Assembly (NCBI GenBank): GCA_964602115.1
Contig: CAZRQN010000031.1
Span: 1 to 26,172 of the forward strand
From: JANOGU01 sp964602115
GTDB lineage: Bacteria; Pseudomonadota; Alphaproteobacteria; Rhodobacterales; Rhodobacteraceae
DNA length: 26,172 nucleotides
Direction of reading: 5' to 3'
Below, one piece after another: positions 7,735 through 15,450 of the stretch; positions within the stretch are counted from its first letter, which is position 1, and every line of letters begins with the position of its first letter. The notes below the pieces were generated by a model. It had not been told where the DNA came from and ran no database searches. It worked only from the letters and a program-made list of their open reading frames with translations. Position numbers and translations under genes: made by a program.

Positions 7735-8319
7735 TCAGGGCAGTTCGCGCATCGCGACGATGCCGGCCTTGGTCTCCTTGCCCGAGCTACTGGTCAGTCG
7801 CGTCTGGATGCCGAAGCGCAGTTCCGGGAAATAGGCGTGGTGCAGCGTGTAGGTGCCGCGTTTCGTGGTGATCGCCAGATCGATGTTCAGCACCTGATAG
7901 TCGCAGCCCGAGACTGTGGCCTGCCGGAAGTTGCCGCCCGTGGCCCGCACCTTCACCCGCTCCTCGACATCCGAGGCGCCGTTCTGGGAATCGTGGGTCA
8001 GCCGCGCGTTTGCCGTCCAGTCGAGCGTGGAATGGGGCTGCGGGGGGGCTTTGGCATAGTCGAGCAGGGTGATCGAGCCGATGCTGTTGCGCGAGGTCTG
8101 GGTCGGGAAGACACCGAAGGGTCCCTCGGCGAACTGGGCGAAGGCGCCGTCGTGGTTGGTCTGGTCGATCCGCACCACATCCCGGGCGCCGATGCGGGCA
8201 ATCCAGCGCGACCCGTCCTGGAGCGTGACCTCGATGCCCTTCTTCATCGCCTTGAACGGGATGCAGTCGGCAGCGGCGGGAGCGGCGAGAAGGATCAGGG
8301 CGAGGGCAAGGCGCAGCAT
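7735..8319 (-). CDS. Secreted protein of unknown function (194 aa)
   Basis: No family is recognised. A clear Sec signal peptide (MLRLALALILLAAPAAA, cleavage near residue 18) directs the protein to the periplasm. The mature part is about 176 residues, mostly predicted beta-strand, with two cysteines (residue 19 at the mature N-terminus and one in SGCDYQVLN), which could form a disulphide after export. The C-terminal half (YTLHHAYFPELRFGIQTRLT) looks like strands of a beta-barrel or lipocalin-like sheet. This is inferred from pattern only. The start at 8319 gives the best signal peptide and has AAGGA about nine bases upstream. It is divergent from the thiamine operon. Confidence 0.8.
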   Translation of the reverse strand: MLRLALALILLAAPAAADCIPFKAMKKGIEVTLQDGSRWIARIGARDVVRIDQTNHDGAFAQFAEGPFGVFPTQTSRNSIGSITLLDYAKAPPQPHSTLDWTANARLTHDSQNGASDVEERVKVRATGGNFRQATVSGCDYQVLNIDLAITTKRGTYTLHHAYFPELRFGIQTRLTSSSGKETKAGIVAMRELP

Positions 8320-8387
8320 GGGTCAAGGTCCTTGAGGGCTTATCCCCGGCGTTGAACCGAAGCGCGACGGGATTGGCAAGGGCAGCC

Positions 8388-8415
8388 TTGCACCCGCCGG
8401 CGGCGGCGTTAGATA
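8388..8415 (+). promoter_or_regulatory. Putative sigma-70 promoter of the thiamine operon
   Basis: TTGCAC (8388-8393) and TAGATA (8410-8415) are separated by 16 bp. Transcription would begin near 8422, exactly where the riboswitch aptamer starts. Matches to consensus are partial, so position relative to the aptamer is the main support. Confidence 0.45.
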
Positions 8416-8420
8416 TGGGC

Positions 8421-8514
8421 TCACCTCGGGGAGCTGCGGACGCAGCTGAGATGCAGACAATCCTCTGCGGACCCGTCGAACCTGAACCGGTTAGGACCGG
8501 CGGAGGGAAGGTTT
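8421..8514 (+). ncRNA. TPP riboswitch (THI element)
   Basis: The leader upstream of thiB contains the conserved TPP-aptamer blocks in the right order: CTCGGGG, the AGCTGC/GCAGCT P3 hairpin, CTGAGATG, GACCCGTCGAACCTGA, a CCGGTTAGGACCGG arm and CGGAGGGAAG. Such aptamers bind thiamine pyrophosphate and switch off thiamine synthesis and transport genes. About 42 bases separate it from the thiB start, and no obvious terminator with a T-run follows, so control is more likely by masking the GGAGG ribosome-binding site at 8547-8551 than by termination (inference). Confidence 0.95.
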
Positions 8515-8556
8515 GCGATCCCCGCATCCCCCACCCGTCAGCCCATGGAGGATGCG

Positions 8557-9534
8557 ATGCTGCGACCAAGCCTTTGTCTCTTGTGCCTTTCCGCTCCCGC
8601 GCTGGCCGAAGTGCCGGTGCTGGAGGTGCTGACTTATGACAGTTTCGTCTCCGACTGGGGCCCCGGCCCGGCGGTGGAGAAGGCCTTCGAGGCCGAATGC
8701 GGCTGCGACCTGAAGTTCATCGGCGCCGGGGACGGCGCGGCGCTTCTGGCGCGGGTCAAGCTGGAAGGCGCGGCCTCCACGGCGGATGTCGTGCTGGGCC
8801 TCGACACGGCGCTGACCGCCGAGGCGGCCGCGACCGGGCTCTTCGCCCCGCATGGCATCGCCACGGCCTGGGACCTGCCCGTGCCCTATGCCGATCCGCT
8901 TTTCGTCCCCTACGACTGGGGCTGGTTCGCCTTCGTCTATGACAAGACGCGGCTGGCCAGGCCTCCGGCGTCTTTTGCGGAGCTTGCGGCCTCGGAGGTC
9001 AAGGTGGTGATCGAGGACCCGCGCTCCTCCACCCCCGGGCTCGGCCTGCTGCTCTGGGTTGAGGCCGCCTATGGCGATGGGGCGGAAGAGATCTGGAAAG
9101 GGCTCGCCGACAATATCGTCACCGTCACGCCGGGATGGTCGGAGGCCTATGGCCTGTTCCTGGAAGGCGAGGCCGACATGGTGCTGAGCTACACCACCTC
9201 GCCCGCCTATCACCTGATCGCCGAGAACGACGACAGCAAGGCGGCAGCGGCCTTCGCCGAAGGCCATTACCTGCAGGTCGAGGTTGCCGGAAAACTCGCC
9301 GCCACCGACCAGCCGCAGCTTGCCGACCGCTTCATCGCCTTCCTGGCCACCGACGCGGTGCAATCGGTGCTGCCGACGACCAACTGGATGTATCCGGCCA
9401 GGGCGACCTCGCCCCTGCCCGAGGGGTTCTCCACCCTCATCAAGCCGGAGAAATCGCTGCTGATGGCGCCGGAAGAGGCGCAGGCGGCGCGCGGACCGGC
9501 GGTCGAGACATGGGCCCGCGCGCTGTCGCGCTGA
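8557..9534 (+). CDS. thiB: Thiamine/TPP ABC transporter substrate-binding protein
   Basis: ThiB is the periplasmic protein that captures thiamine, TMP and TPP and delivers it to ThiPQ. A short signal peptide (MLRPSLCLLCLSAPALA) precedes PVLEVLTYDSFVSDWGPGPAVEKAFEAEC-type sequence, the characteristic ThiB N-terminus with the YDSF motif. VPYDWGWFAFVYDK and GLGLLLW regions also fit. About 325 residues is the usual length. I place the start at the ATG at 8557 rather than 8545, because GGAGG at 8547-8551 is then correctly spaced five bases upstream. It is controlled by the TPP riboswitch, and its 3' end overlaps thiP by 25 bases. Confidence 0.95.
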   Translation: MLRPSLCLLCLSAPALAEVPVLEVLTYDSFVSDWGPGPAVEKAFEAECGCDLKFIGAGDGAALLARVKLEGAASTADVVLGLDTALTAEAAATGLFAPHGIATAWDLPVPYADPLFVPYDWGWFAFVYDKTRLARPPASFAELAASEVKVVIEDPRSSTPGLGLLLWVEAAYGDGAEEIWKGLADNIVTVTPGWSEAYGLFLEGEADMVLSYTTSPAYHLIAENDDSKAAAAFAEGHYLQVEVAGKLAATDQPQLADRFIAFLATDAVQSVLPTTNWMYPARATSPLPEGFSTLIKPEKSLLMAPEEAQAARGPAVETWARALSR

Positions 9535-11006
9535 TCCTGCTGGCGGCGGTGCTGGTGCCGCTCCTCCCGCTGATGGCGGGCGGGGTGGCGCTGCCGCATG
9601 GGGCAGAATGGGCGGCGATCCGCTTCACCCTCCTGCAGGCGGCGCTGTCGGCGGGCCTGTCGGCCGGGCTTGCCGTGCCGGTCGCCCGGGCACTGGCGCG
9701 GCGGCGCTTTCCCGGGCGCGCGGCGCTGGTCACGGCACTGGGCGCGCCGTTCCTGCTGCCCGTGATCGTCGCGGTCCTCGGGCTGCTCGCGGTCTTCGGC
9801 CGGGCGGGCTGGGCGAATGCGGCGCTGGCGGCGACGGGCCTGCCGCCGGTCTCCATCTACGGGCTGCATGGCGTGGTGCTGGCGCATGTCTTCCTCAACC
9901 TGCCGCTCTGCATCCGCCTGATCCTCGCCGGCTGGCAGGCGATCCCGGCCGAGCGCTTCCGCCTGGCCGAGGCGCTGGGGATGGGGTCGCGCGAACTGGC
10001 CCGGCATCTGGAGCGCCCGATGCTGCGCGAGGTCCTGCCCGGCGCGGCGCTGACCGTCTTTGCCCTCTGCCTGACCTCCTTCGCCGTGGCGCTGACACTT
10101 GGCGGCGGGCCCAGGGCCACGACGGTGGAGCTGGCGATCTATCAGGCGCTGCGCTTCGACTTCGAACTTGCGGCCGCCGCCCGGCTGGCGCTGGTGCAGG
10201 TGGCGCTGTCGGGCCTGGCCTTTGCGCTGGCGCTGCGTCTCGCACGGCTGCCCGGTTTCGGCGCCGGGCAGGACCGGCGCGGCGGGCCGGCGGCGCCGCG
10301 CGGCTGGCGCACTCTGGCCGATGCGCTGTGGATCGCCTCGGCCGGGCTGTTCCTCGGCCTGCCGCTCGCGGCACTGCTGCTGCGCGGGGTGCCGGAGCTT
10401 CTGTCCCTTCCGGCCGAGGTCTGGGCGAGCGCCCTGCGGACGCTGGCCATGGCGCTGGGCGCCACCGGGGTGACGCTGGCGCTGGCGCTGCCGCTGGCCA
10501 TCGGCGGGCGGCTGGCGGCGCTGGCGGCAACCCTGCCGCTCGCGGTCTCGCCACTGGCGCTGGGGACCGGGCTTTTCCTCCTGCTGACGCCGCTGGCCCC
10601 GGCTTCGGCGCTCGCCCTGCCGGTGACGGTGGCGGTCAACGCGCTTCTCGCCCTGCCTTTCGCCTACCGCATCCTCGCCCCGGCGGCGCGGGCGGTGCAG
10701 GCGGACTATGGCCGGCTTTCCGCCGCGCTGGGGATCACCGGCGCGGCCTGGTGGCGGCTTGTCCTTCTGCCGCGCCTTGCCCGTCCGCTCGGCTTTGCCG
10801 CCGGGCTGACGGCGGCGCTGGCGGCGGGCGACCTGGGCGTGATCGCGCTCTTCGCCACCGACAGCGCCACCCTGCCGTTGCAGGTGCAGCGCCTTGCCGG
10901 CGCCTACCGGATGGACACCGCCGCCGGCGCGGCGGTGCTGCTGATCGGGCTGAGCCTGTCGCTCTTTGCCCTCTTCGACCTGGGAGGGCGCCGTGCTGCG
11001 GCTTGA
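9510..11006 (+). CDS. thiP: Thiamine/TPP ABC transporter permease
   Basis: ThiP is the inner-membrane permease of the thiamine importer, a fused protein with two binding-protein-dependent permease halves (498 residues). About twelve hydrophobic segments are visible. Each half carries an EAA-type loop that contacts ThiQ: EALGMGSRELARHLERPMLR (residues ~154-173) and SAALGITGAAWWRLVLLPRL in the second half. The ATG at 9510 lies inside the end of thiB (25-base overlap), consistent with coupled translation; the frame upstream of it is a shadow of thiB. It overlaps thiQ by 14 bases. Confidence 0.95.
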   Translation: MGPRAVALILLAAVLVPLLPLMAGGVALPHGAEWAAIRFTLLQAALSAGLSAGLAVPVARALARRRFPGRAALVTALGAPFLLPVIVAVLGLLAVFGRAGWANAALAATGLPPVSIYGLHGVVLAHVFLNLPLCIRLILAGWQAIPAERFRLAEALGMGSRELARHLERPMLREVLPGAALTVFALCLTSFAVALTLGGGPRATTVELAIYQALRFDFELAAAARLALVQVALSGLAFALALRLARLPGFGAGQDRRGGPAAPRGWRTLADALWIASAGLFLGLPLAALLLRGVPELLSLPAEVWASALRTLAMALGATGVTLALALPLAIGGRLAALAATLPLAVSPLALGTGLFLLLTPLAPASALALPVTVAVNALLALPFAYRILAPAARAVQADYGRLSAALGITGAAWWRLVLLPRLARPLGFAAGLTAALAAGDLGVIALFATDSATLPLQVQRLAGAYRMDTAAGAAVLLIGLSLSLFALFDLGGRRAAA

Positions 11007-11688
11007 GGGGTTGGAACTGGCGCAGGGTGCCTTCCGCCTGCGCGCGGACTGGGAGGCGGCCCCGGGGGCGCGGGTGGCGGTCATCGGCCCCTCGGGCGCC
11101 GGCAAATCCACCCTTCTGCACGCCATCGCGGGCTTTCTCGCCCCGGCACAAGGCCGCATCCTGTGGCAGGGCCGCGACCTTGGCCCGCTGACGCCCGGGG
11201 AAAGGCCGGTCTCGATCCTGTTTCAGGACCAGAACCTGTTCCCGCATCTTTCGGTCTTCGACAACCTTGCCCTCGGCCTCTCCCCACGCCTGCGCCTGAG
11301 CGCCGGCGACAGGACGCGGGTGGCTGCGGCGCTTGATCGCGTCGGTCTCGCCGGGCTCGGCGAGCGGCGGCCGGCGGAACTGTCGGGCGGGCAGGCGGGG
11401 CGGGTGGCGCTGGCGCGGGCGCTGCTGCGCGCGCGGCCGATCCTGCTGCTGGACGAGCCCTTCGCGGCGCTGGGCCCGGCCTTGAAGGGAGAGATGCTGG
11501 CGCTGCTCGCCGAGGTCCAGGCCGAGACCGGAGCGCTGGTGCTGATGGTCACCCATGATCCAGCGGACGCCAGGCGCTTTGCCGACCTGACGGTGCTGGT
11601 CGCCGAGGGGGTGGCGCAGCCGCCGGCGCCGACCGCAGCGCTCTTCGCCGATCCGCCGCCGGCGCTCGCCGACTATCTCGGCCGCTGA
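10993..11688 (+). CDS. thiQ: Thiamine/TPP ABC transporter ATP-binding protein
   Basis: ThiQ is the cytoplasmic ATPase that powers ThiBP. In the 231-residue product I see Walker A GPSGAGKST (32-40), Q-loop FQDQNLFPHL (77-86), signature LSGGQAGR (130-137), Walker B ILLLDEPFAALG (150-161) and switch His in THD (~188). FQDQNLFPHL is typical of ThiQ. The start is GTG at 10993, preceded by GGAGGG, inside the end of thiP; earlier in-frame ATG at 10966 is less likely. Its last 16 bases overlap the end of a convergent glycosyl-phosphate transferase gene on the other strand. Confidence 0.95.
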   Translation: MLRLEGLELAQGAFRLRADWEAAPGARVAVIGPSGAGKSTLLHAIAGFLAPAQGRILWQGRDLGPLTPGERPVSILFQDQNLFPHLSVFDNLALGLSPRLRLSAGDRTRVAAALDRVGLAGLGERRPAELSGGQAGRVALARALLRARPILLLDEPFAALGPALKGEMLALLAEVQAETGALVLMVTHDPADARRFADLTVLVAEGVAQPPAPTAALFADPPPALADYLGR

Positions 11689-12293
11689 GGCGCCATCAGC
11701 CGCAGCAGCGTCTGCCCCAGGATGCGCAGGTCGAGCGCCAGAGAGGCGTGGCGCTGATAGATCAGGTCCAGCCGCGCCTTGCGCGGCACCGAGCGGCGGG
11801 CATAGACGGCATCGGTCTCTCCCGCCGTGCGGCAGGGGGCGAGGATGCGCTCCTCCCAGCGATGCGCGGCCAGCGTGGCCAGCCCGGTGATCCCGGGCGT
11901 GGAGCGCAGGACGCGGGCATAGAGATCTGGGAAGCGCTCGACATAGGCCCGGAGCGGCGGGCGCGGTCCGACGAAACTCATCTCGCCGCGCAGGATGTTC
12001 CACAGCTGTGGCGCCTCGTCGAGGCGCAGGCGGCGCAGCCAGCGCCCGGCCGGCGTGATCCGTGCCGCCTTGTCGCCGCCCGACACGCCCGAATCGGCCG
12101 GCGCCGGGGTCATGGTCCTGAATTTCCACAGGGTGAAGCTGCGGCCATTCCGGCCGATCCGCTCCGATCCGTGCAGGACCGGGCGGCCCTGGACGACGAG
12201 GAGAAGGCCCGCCAGCGCGGCAAGGGGCAGGGCCAGAACCGCCCCGGCCAGCAGCGCGAGGGCGAGGTCAAAGCCGCGCTTGGCCCCGGTCAT
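11673..12293 (-). CDS. Polyprenyl-phosphate phosphoglycosyl transferase (PglC/WcaJ-type)
   Basis: A monotopic membrane phosphoglycosyl transferase that would move a sugar-1-phosphate from a UDP-sugar to undecaprenyl phosphate, starting assembly of a surface glycan. In 206 residues there is a reentrant hydrophobic N-terminus (residues ~8-36, with Pro23), WKFRTM (56-61), the catalytic Asp-Glu pair in LDEAPQLWN (D92-E93), and MSFVGPRPPL (105-114). The size matches the catalytic-domain-only members rather than long WbaP-like ones. The ATG at 12293 overlaps the stop of the epimerase gene in ATGA. It is the last gene of the comF-led operon and overlaps thiQ tail to tail by 16 bp. Sugar identity is unknown. 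Confidence 0.9.
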   Translation of the reverse strand: MTGAKRGFDLALALLAGAVLALPLAALAGLLLVVQGRPVLHGSERIGRNGRSFTLWKFRTMTPAPADSGVSGGDKAARITPAGRWLRRLRLDEAPQLWNILRGEMSFVGPRPPLRAYVERFPDLYARVLRSTPGITGLATLAAHRWEERILAPCRTAGETDAVYARRSVPRKARLDLIYQRHASLALDLRILGQTLLRLMAPQRPR

Positions 12294-13132
12294 GGCCGGC
12301 GCTCCAGATGCCGCCATTCGGCGACCATGGATTTCGGCTGGAAGGATTGCGGCGGCAGGCGCTGGATCGCCCGCAGACGGGTCGTGTCGAGCGTCAGCGC
12401 CGGCAGCGAGGCCGGATTCTCCGGCGCGAAGGACCAGTCGATCCCGGCGGCATCCAGCATGTCCGCCATCGGCAGGGGCCGCGGCGCGGCGACGTTGAGC
12501 ACCTGCGGCAGGGGCTCGCGGGCGGCGGCCAGCACCGCCAGCCGCGCCAGGACGCCGGCAAGGGTCAGCGGCCCGATCCAGCTGCGAATTGGACCGCGCC
12601 CGTCCGGAGTCCGGTCGATCTGCACGGGGCCCTGCGAGCGGACGAGGAATCCTCCGGCGCCCACGACATTGCCGATGCGCAGCAGCGTCAGCCCCGGCGC
12701 GCCCGGCCCTTGCCTTGCCGCCCAGTCGAGGGCTGCCGCCTCTGCCTCGGCCTTGGCCCGCGCATAGGCGGAAACCGGGGCGACCGGGCTCTCCTCGGTC
12801 AGTCCCTCGCCGGCACCATAGACTGCCGAGGACGAGGCCATGAAGACATGCCGCGCGCCCTGTTCGGCGGCGGCGCGCAGTTCCGCCAGCGCCAGGGGCG
12901 CCTCCGCCGCCGGCTCGGTCCGCCCGGCCAGCGCGATCACGATGCCGCTGGCCAGAAGGGGCGGGCAGGGCCGGTTCAGGATGTCCCAGGACACGCAGCC
13001 GGGCAGGTCGCGCCGGGCTTGCCAGATCGGCCGCAGCCCGTCGCGCATCGCCCACGGCCAGGCTTCGCGCAGGAAGCGGCCGATGCGGCCGTTGCCGCCG
13101 GTGATGAGGACGGGCAGCACCTCGGCCCCCAT
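12290..13132 (-). CDS. NAD-dependent epimerase/dehydratase (extended SDR)
   Basis: A 280-residue extended short-chain dehydrogenase likely to modify a nucleotide-sugar. TGGNGRIGRF (11-20) is the Rossmann glycine motif. MASSSAVYG (98-106) supplies the catalytic Ser, and YARAK (123-127) is the Tyr-x-x-x-Lys pair. I start it at ATG 13132, which shares one base with the marR stop (TGATG) and has GGAGG seven bases upstream; a GTG one codon earlier is possible. It overlaps the phosphoglycosyl transferase gene in ATGA, so the two are coupled and probably act in one glycan pathway. Its exact reaction (epimerase, dehydratase or reductase) cannot be told. Confidence 0.9.
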   Translation of the reverse strand: MGAEVLPVLITGGNGRIGRFLREAWPWAMRDGLRPIWQARRDLPGCVSWDILNRPCPPLLASGIVIALAGRTEPAAEAPLALAELRAAAEQGARHVFMASSSAVYGAGEGLTEESPVAPVSAYARAKAEAEAAALDWAARQGPGAPGLTLLRIGNVVGAGGFLVRSQGPVQIDRTPDGRGPIRSWIGPLTLAGVLARLAVLAAAREPLPQVLNVAAPRPLPMADMLDAAGIDWSFAPENPASLPALTLDTTRLRAIQRLPPQSFQPKSMVAEWRHLERRP

Positions 13133-13572
13133 CACTCCTCCTCCAGCCGCTGGCGCAGGGTTCGCAGGACGGGAAGCGCCGCGCGCACCCGCTCGGAGCC
13201 GAGATCCAGCGCGACATCAAGAAGCATGGGCACGATCGCCTGCACCGCCGCATCGCGGGCGGCGCGGCCGGCAGGGCTGATCGCCACCAGCTTGCGCCGG
13301 GCATCGTCCCAGTCCGGGCGGATATGGATATGGCCTGCCCATTCGAGACGGGTAAGCGTGTTGGTCATCGCGCCCCGGGTGACATGGAAGCTGCGAGCGA
13401 GCTGGGCCGGCGTGCGTTCCTCGCCGATGCCGGCGAGGTGGTTGAGCACGGAAAAATGGCTCAGCTCCATGCCCTTGGGCAGCACCCGGCCGATGCGGTT
13501 GCGGGCCAGCTGTCCGGCAACGAACAGCTCGCCGAACAGCGCGATGGCGATGCTTTCGTCACCCTCTGCCAT
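13132..13572 (-). CDS. MarR-family transcriptional regulator
   Basis: A 146-residue winged-helix regulator of the MarR family. The helix-turn-helix is about residues 53-78 (RTPAQLARSFHVTRGAMTNT and following), and the wing is HIHIRPDWDDARRKLVAIS (81-99), with the family Asp-Arg pattern before KLVAISPAG. Flanking helices would form the dimer interface. Its ATG overlaps the nitrilase stop as TGATG at 13572, and its own stop overlaps the epimerase start the same way. MarR proteins normally bind as dimers upstream of their own operon and respond to small phenolic or oxidising signals. With no Cys in the HTH region, a ligand-sensing mode is more likely than thiol oxidation (inference). Confidence 0.93.
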   Translation of the reverse strand: MAEGDESIAIALFGELFVAGQLARNRIGRVLPKGMELSHFSVLNHLAGIGEERTPAQLARSFHVTRGAMTNTLTRLEWAGHIHIRPDWDDARRKLVAISPAGRAARDAAVQAIVPMLLDVALDLGSERVRAALPVLRTLRQRLEEE

Positions 13573-14402
13573 CACGGGCCTGCAAAGTCGCGGTCGTGCG
13601 ACAGCGACGGCACCCGGTGCCGCGCCGCCGCGACGGCGGAAAGGTCGAGATCGACGAAGGTGACGCCCGGTTCGCTGCCCGCATCGGCCAGAACCTCTCC
13701 CCAGGGCGCCACGGCCAGCGAATGGCCATGGGTCCGCCGTCCCTTGCCGGCCCGCTCGGGGTGAAAGCCGGTCTGGGCCGGGGCAAGCACGAAACAGCCG
13801 CATTCGATCGCCCGGGCGCGCAGCAGCACTTCCCAATGCGCCGCGCCGGTCAGGTGATTGAAGGCGGCCGGAACGGTGAGGACCTGCGCCCCGGCCTGGG
13901 CGAGCCTGCGGTAGAGATGGGGAAAGCGCAGGTCGTAGCAGACCGTCATGCCGATCAGCGCCCAGGGCGTCTCGGCCATGACCGCGCGGATGCCGGGCCG
14001 GTAGGCGGCGGATTCGCGGTACACTTCGGTCTCGCTGACGTTCACGTCGAACATGTGGATCTTGTCGTAGCGGGCGGCGACGGATCCATCCGGCGCGATG
14101 AGGAAGGAGCGGTTGGCGAAGCGTCCGTCCGCATCCCCCGACTTCAGCGCCAGCGATCCGACCAGGACCCAGCGCCCGGTTTCCGCCGCCGCCTCCCGCA
14201 GGGCCGCAAGGGTCGCATCCTGGGCTTCCGGCAGGAGCACTTCCGCCTGATACGCGCGGTCGGCGGACAGAAGGTTGGTGCATTCCGGCGTCAGGACCAG
14301 ATCCGCCCCGCCCGCCGCCGCCTGTCGCACGGCGGCCAGCGTCGCCGGCAGGTTCCCTGCAGGGTCGTCGGTCACCGAAAGCTGGACAAGTGCGGCGCGC
14401 AT
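13572..14402 (-). CDS. Carbon-nitrogen hydrolase, Nit1/deaminated-glutathione-amidase-like
   Basis: A 276-residue nitrilase-superfamily amidase with the full catalytic set: Glu40 in TPECTN, Lys114 in RYDKIHMFDV and Cys155 in TVCYDLRFP. The KIHMFDV and CYDLRFP forms are those of Nit1-type enzymes, several of which repair deaminated glutathione; general omega-amidase activity is the alternative. The product is cytoplasmic. It starts 6 bp after the glutaredoxin gene and its stop overlaps the marR start. Pairing with glutaredoxin fits a role in glutathione metabolism, although that link is inference. Confidence 0.93.
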   Translation of the reverse strand: MRAALVQLSVTDDPAGNLPATLAAVRQAAAGGADLVLTPECTNLLSADRAYQAEVLLPEAQDATLAALREAAAETGRWVLVGSLALKSGDADGRFANRSFLIAPDGSVAARYDKIHMFDVNVSETEVYRESAAYRPGIRAVMAETPWALIGMTVCYDLRFPHLYRRLAQAGAQVLTVPAAFNHLTGAAHWEVLLRARAIECGCFVLAPAQTGFHPERAGKGRRTHGHSLAVAPWGEVLADAGSEPGVTFVDLDLSAVAAARHRVPSLSHDRDFAGP

Positions 14403-14408
14403 GGCGTG

Positions 14409-14666
14409 TCAGTCCGCCAGGAGGCGGTCGAGCTGACCGGCGCGTTCGAGGACATAGAGATCCATGCAGCCGCCCACATGCGCGGGGCCGACGAAGATCT
14501 GCGGTACCGTCCGCCGCCCCCCGGCCCGCTGGATCATCGTCGCCCGCTCGTCCGGCGCCAGGCTGACGTCGATCTCGGTATAGGAGATGCCCTTGATGTT
14601 CAGGAGCGACTTGGCTGCGGCACAGAAACCGCAGGTCGGTGTGGTGTAGATATCGACGGGCTGCAT
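14409..14666 (-). CDS. grxC: Glutaredoxin 3 family, CGFC active site
   Basis: An 85-residue glutaredoxin, a small glutathione-dependent thiol-disulphide oxidoreductase. The active site TCGFC (Cys12, Cys15) sits after the first strand; TVPQIFV with the cis-Pro (53-59) and GGCMDL (65-70) are the glutathione-binding elements. The CGFC sequence is between classical dithiol CPYC and monothiol CGFS types. I start it at ATG 14666, because this gives the normal GrxC length; the frame continues upstream to 14741, but that would add 25 unlikely residues. The ribosome-binding site is weak. It lies 37 bp after comF and 6 bp before the nitrilase gene. Confidence 0.93.
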   Translation of the reverse strand: MQPVDIYTTPTCGFCAAAKSLLNIKGISYTEIDVSLAPDERATMIQRAGGRRTVPQIFVGPAHVGGCMDLYVLERAGQLDRLLAD

Positions 14667-14703
14667 TACTCGGTCCGGAAAGCGCCCGCAGACTATCTGC
14701 CAT

Positions 14704-15426
14704 TCATCCGTCCTTCGCAACGCGGGCCAGAACCGCGACATCCACCCCCGCCGCGCCTGCGGCCAGACAGGCCTCGGCTGCCGCAGCCAGCGTGGCGCCG
14801 GAGGTCATGACATCATCGACGAGAAGCACGCGGCGCCCGGAAATGCGCGCCCTGTGGCGCGGCGTGACCACGATGGCGTCGGCGAGATTGGCGAAGCGTC
14901 CCTGACGGTCGCGTCCCTCCTGGGACGGGGTGCGGCGGGTGCGGTGCAGGAGGTCGGGCACATGCGGCAGGCCCGTCAGGGCCGAGAGCCGACGCGACAG
15001 AAGCGCCGCCTGATTGTAGCGCCGCCGCAGAAGCCGCAGCCAGTGCAGCGGCACCGGGGCGAGGATCGTTCCCGGTGCCAGCAGCGGTGCCGCCGCCCGC
15101 GCCAGCCATTTCGCCGCCGGTCGGGCGAGGTCCAGCCTGTCGCCATGCTTCAGTGCCAGGACCAGTGCCCGGCCATTGCCGCGATAGATCAGCGCCGCCC
15201 GGCCCCGCGACCAGGGCCGTGCCAGGGTCAGGCAATCGTCACAATGCACGGGATGGCCGGGATCCTCGCCCGGCAGTGGCGTGCCGCAGCTGTCGCAGAC
15301 CAGGCCGGAGATGAAGGGCGTCTCGCGCCAGCAGGCGGGACAGAGGCCGAATTCCTCCTCCACCAGCGTTTCGCACAGCAGGCACTGCGCCGGGTAGATC
15401 ACCCTCAGTGCCGCTTGCAATCCCAT
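14704..15426 (-). CDS. comF: ComF family phosphoribosyltransferase-like protein
   Basis: A 240-residue ComF protein. The N-terminus holds a zinc-ribbon-like set of Cys pairs (C15/C18, C29/C32, C44/C47, C62/C65). The C-terminal type I phosphoribosyltransferase domain ends with the PRPP loop RRVLLVDDVMTSGATL (~198-213). In transformable bacteria ComF helps handle incoming single-stranded DNA; in Alphaproteobacteria the gene is common even where competence is unknown, so its role is open. Start ATG at 15426 gives the correct family N-terminus with GGGGGT six bases upstream. It is the first gene of the six-gene minus-strand operon and diverges from the methyltransferase-like gene 24 bp away. Confidence 0.93.
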   Translation of the reverse strand: MGLQAALRVIYPAQCLLCETLVEEEFGLCPACWRETPFISGLVCDSCGTPLPGEDPGHPVHCDDCLTLARPWSRGRAALIYRGNGRALVLALKHGDRLDLARPAAKWLARAAAPLLAPGTILAPVPLHWLRLLRRRYNQAALLSRRLSALTGLPHVPDLLHRTRRTPSQEGRDRQGRFANLADAIVVTPRHRARISGRRVLLVDDVMTSGATLAAAAEACLAAGAAGVDVAVLARVAKDG

Positions 15427-15450
15427 GCCGACACCCCCACGCTTTCTGCC

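Noticed and set aside
9267..11159. 630-residue minus-strand reading frame
   Set aside because: Antisense to thiP; composition is Arg/Gln/Gly noise, while thiP has clear permease motifs.
12308..14810. Long plus-strand frames opposite epimerase, MarR, nitrilase and glutaredoxin genes
   Set aside because: No motif or ribosome-binding site; the minus-strand genes have full family signatures and coupled starts.
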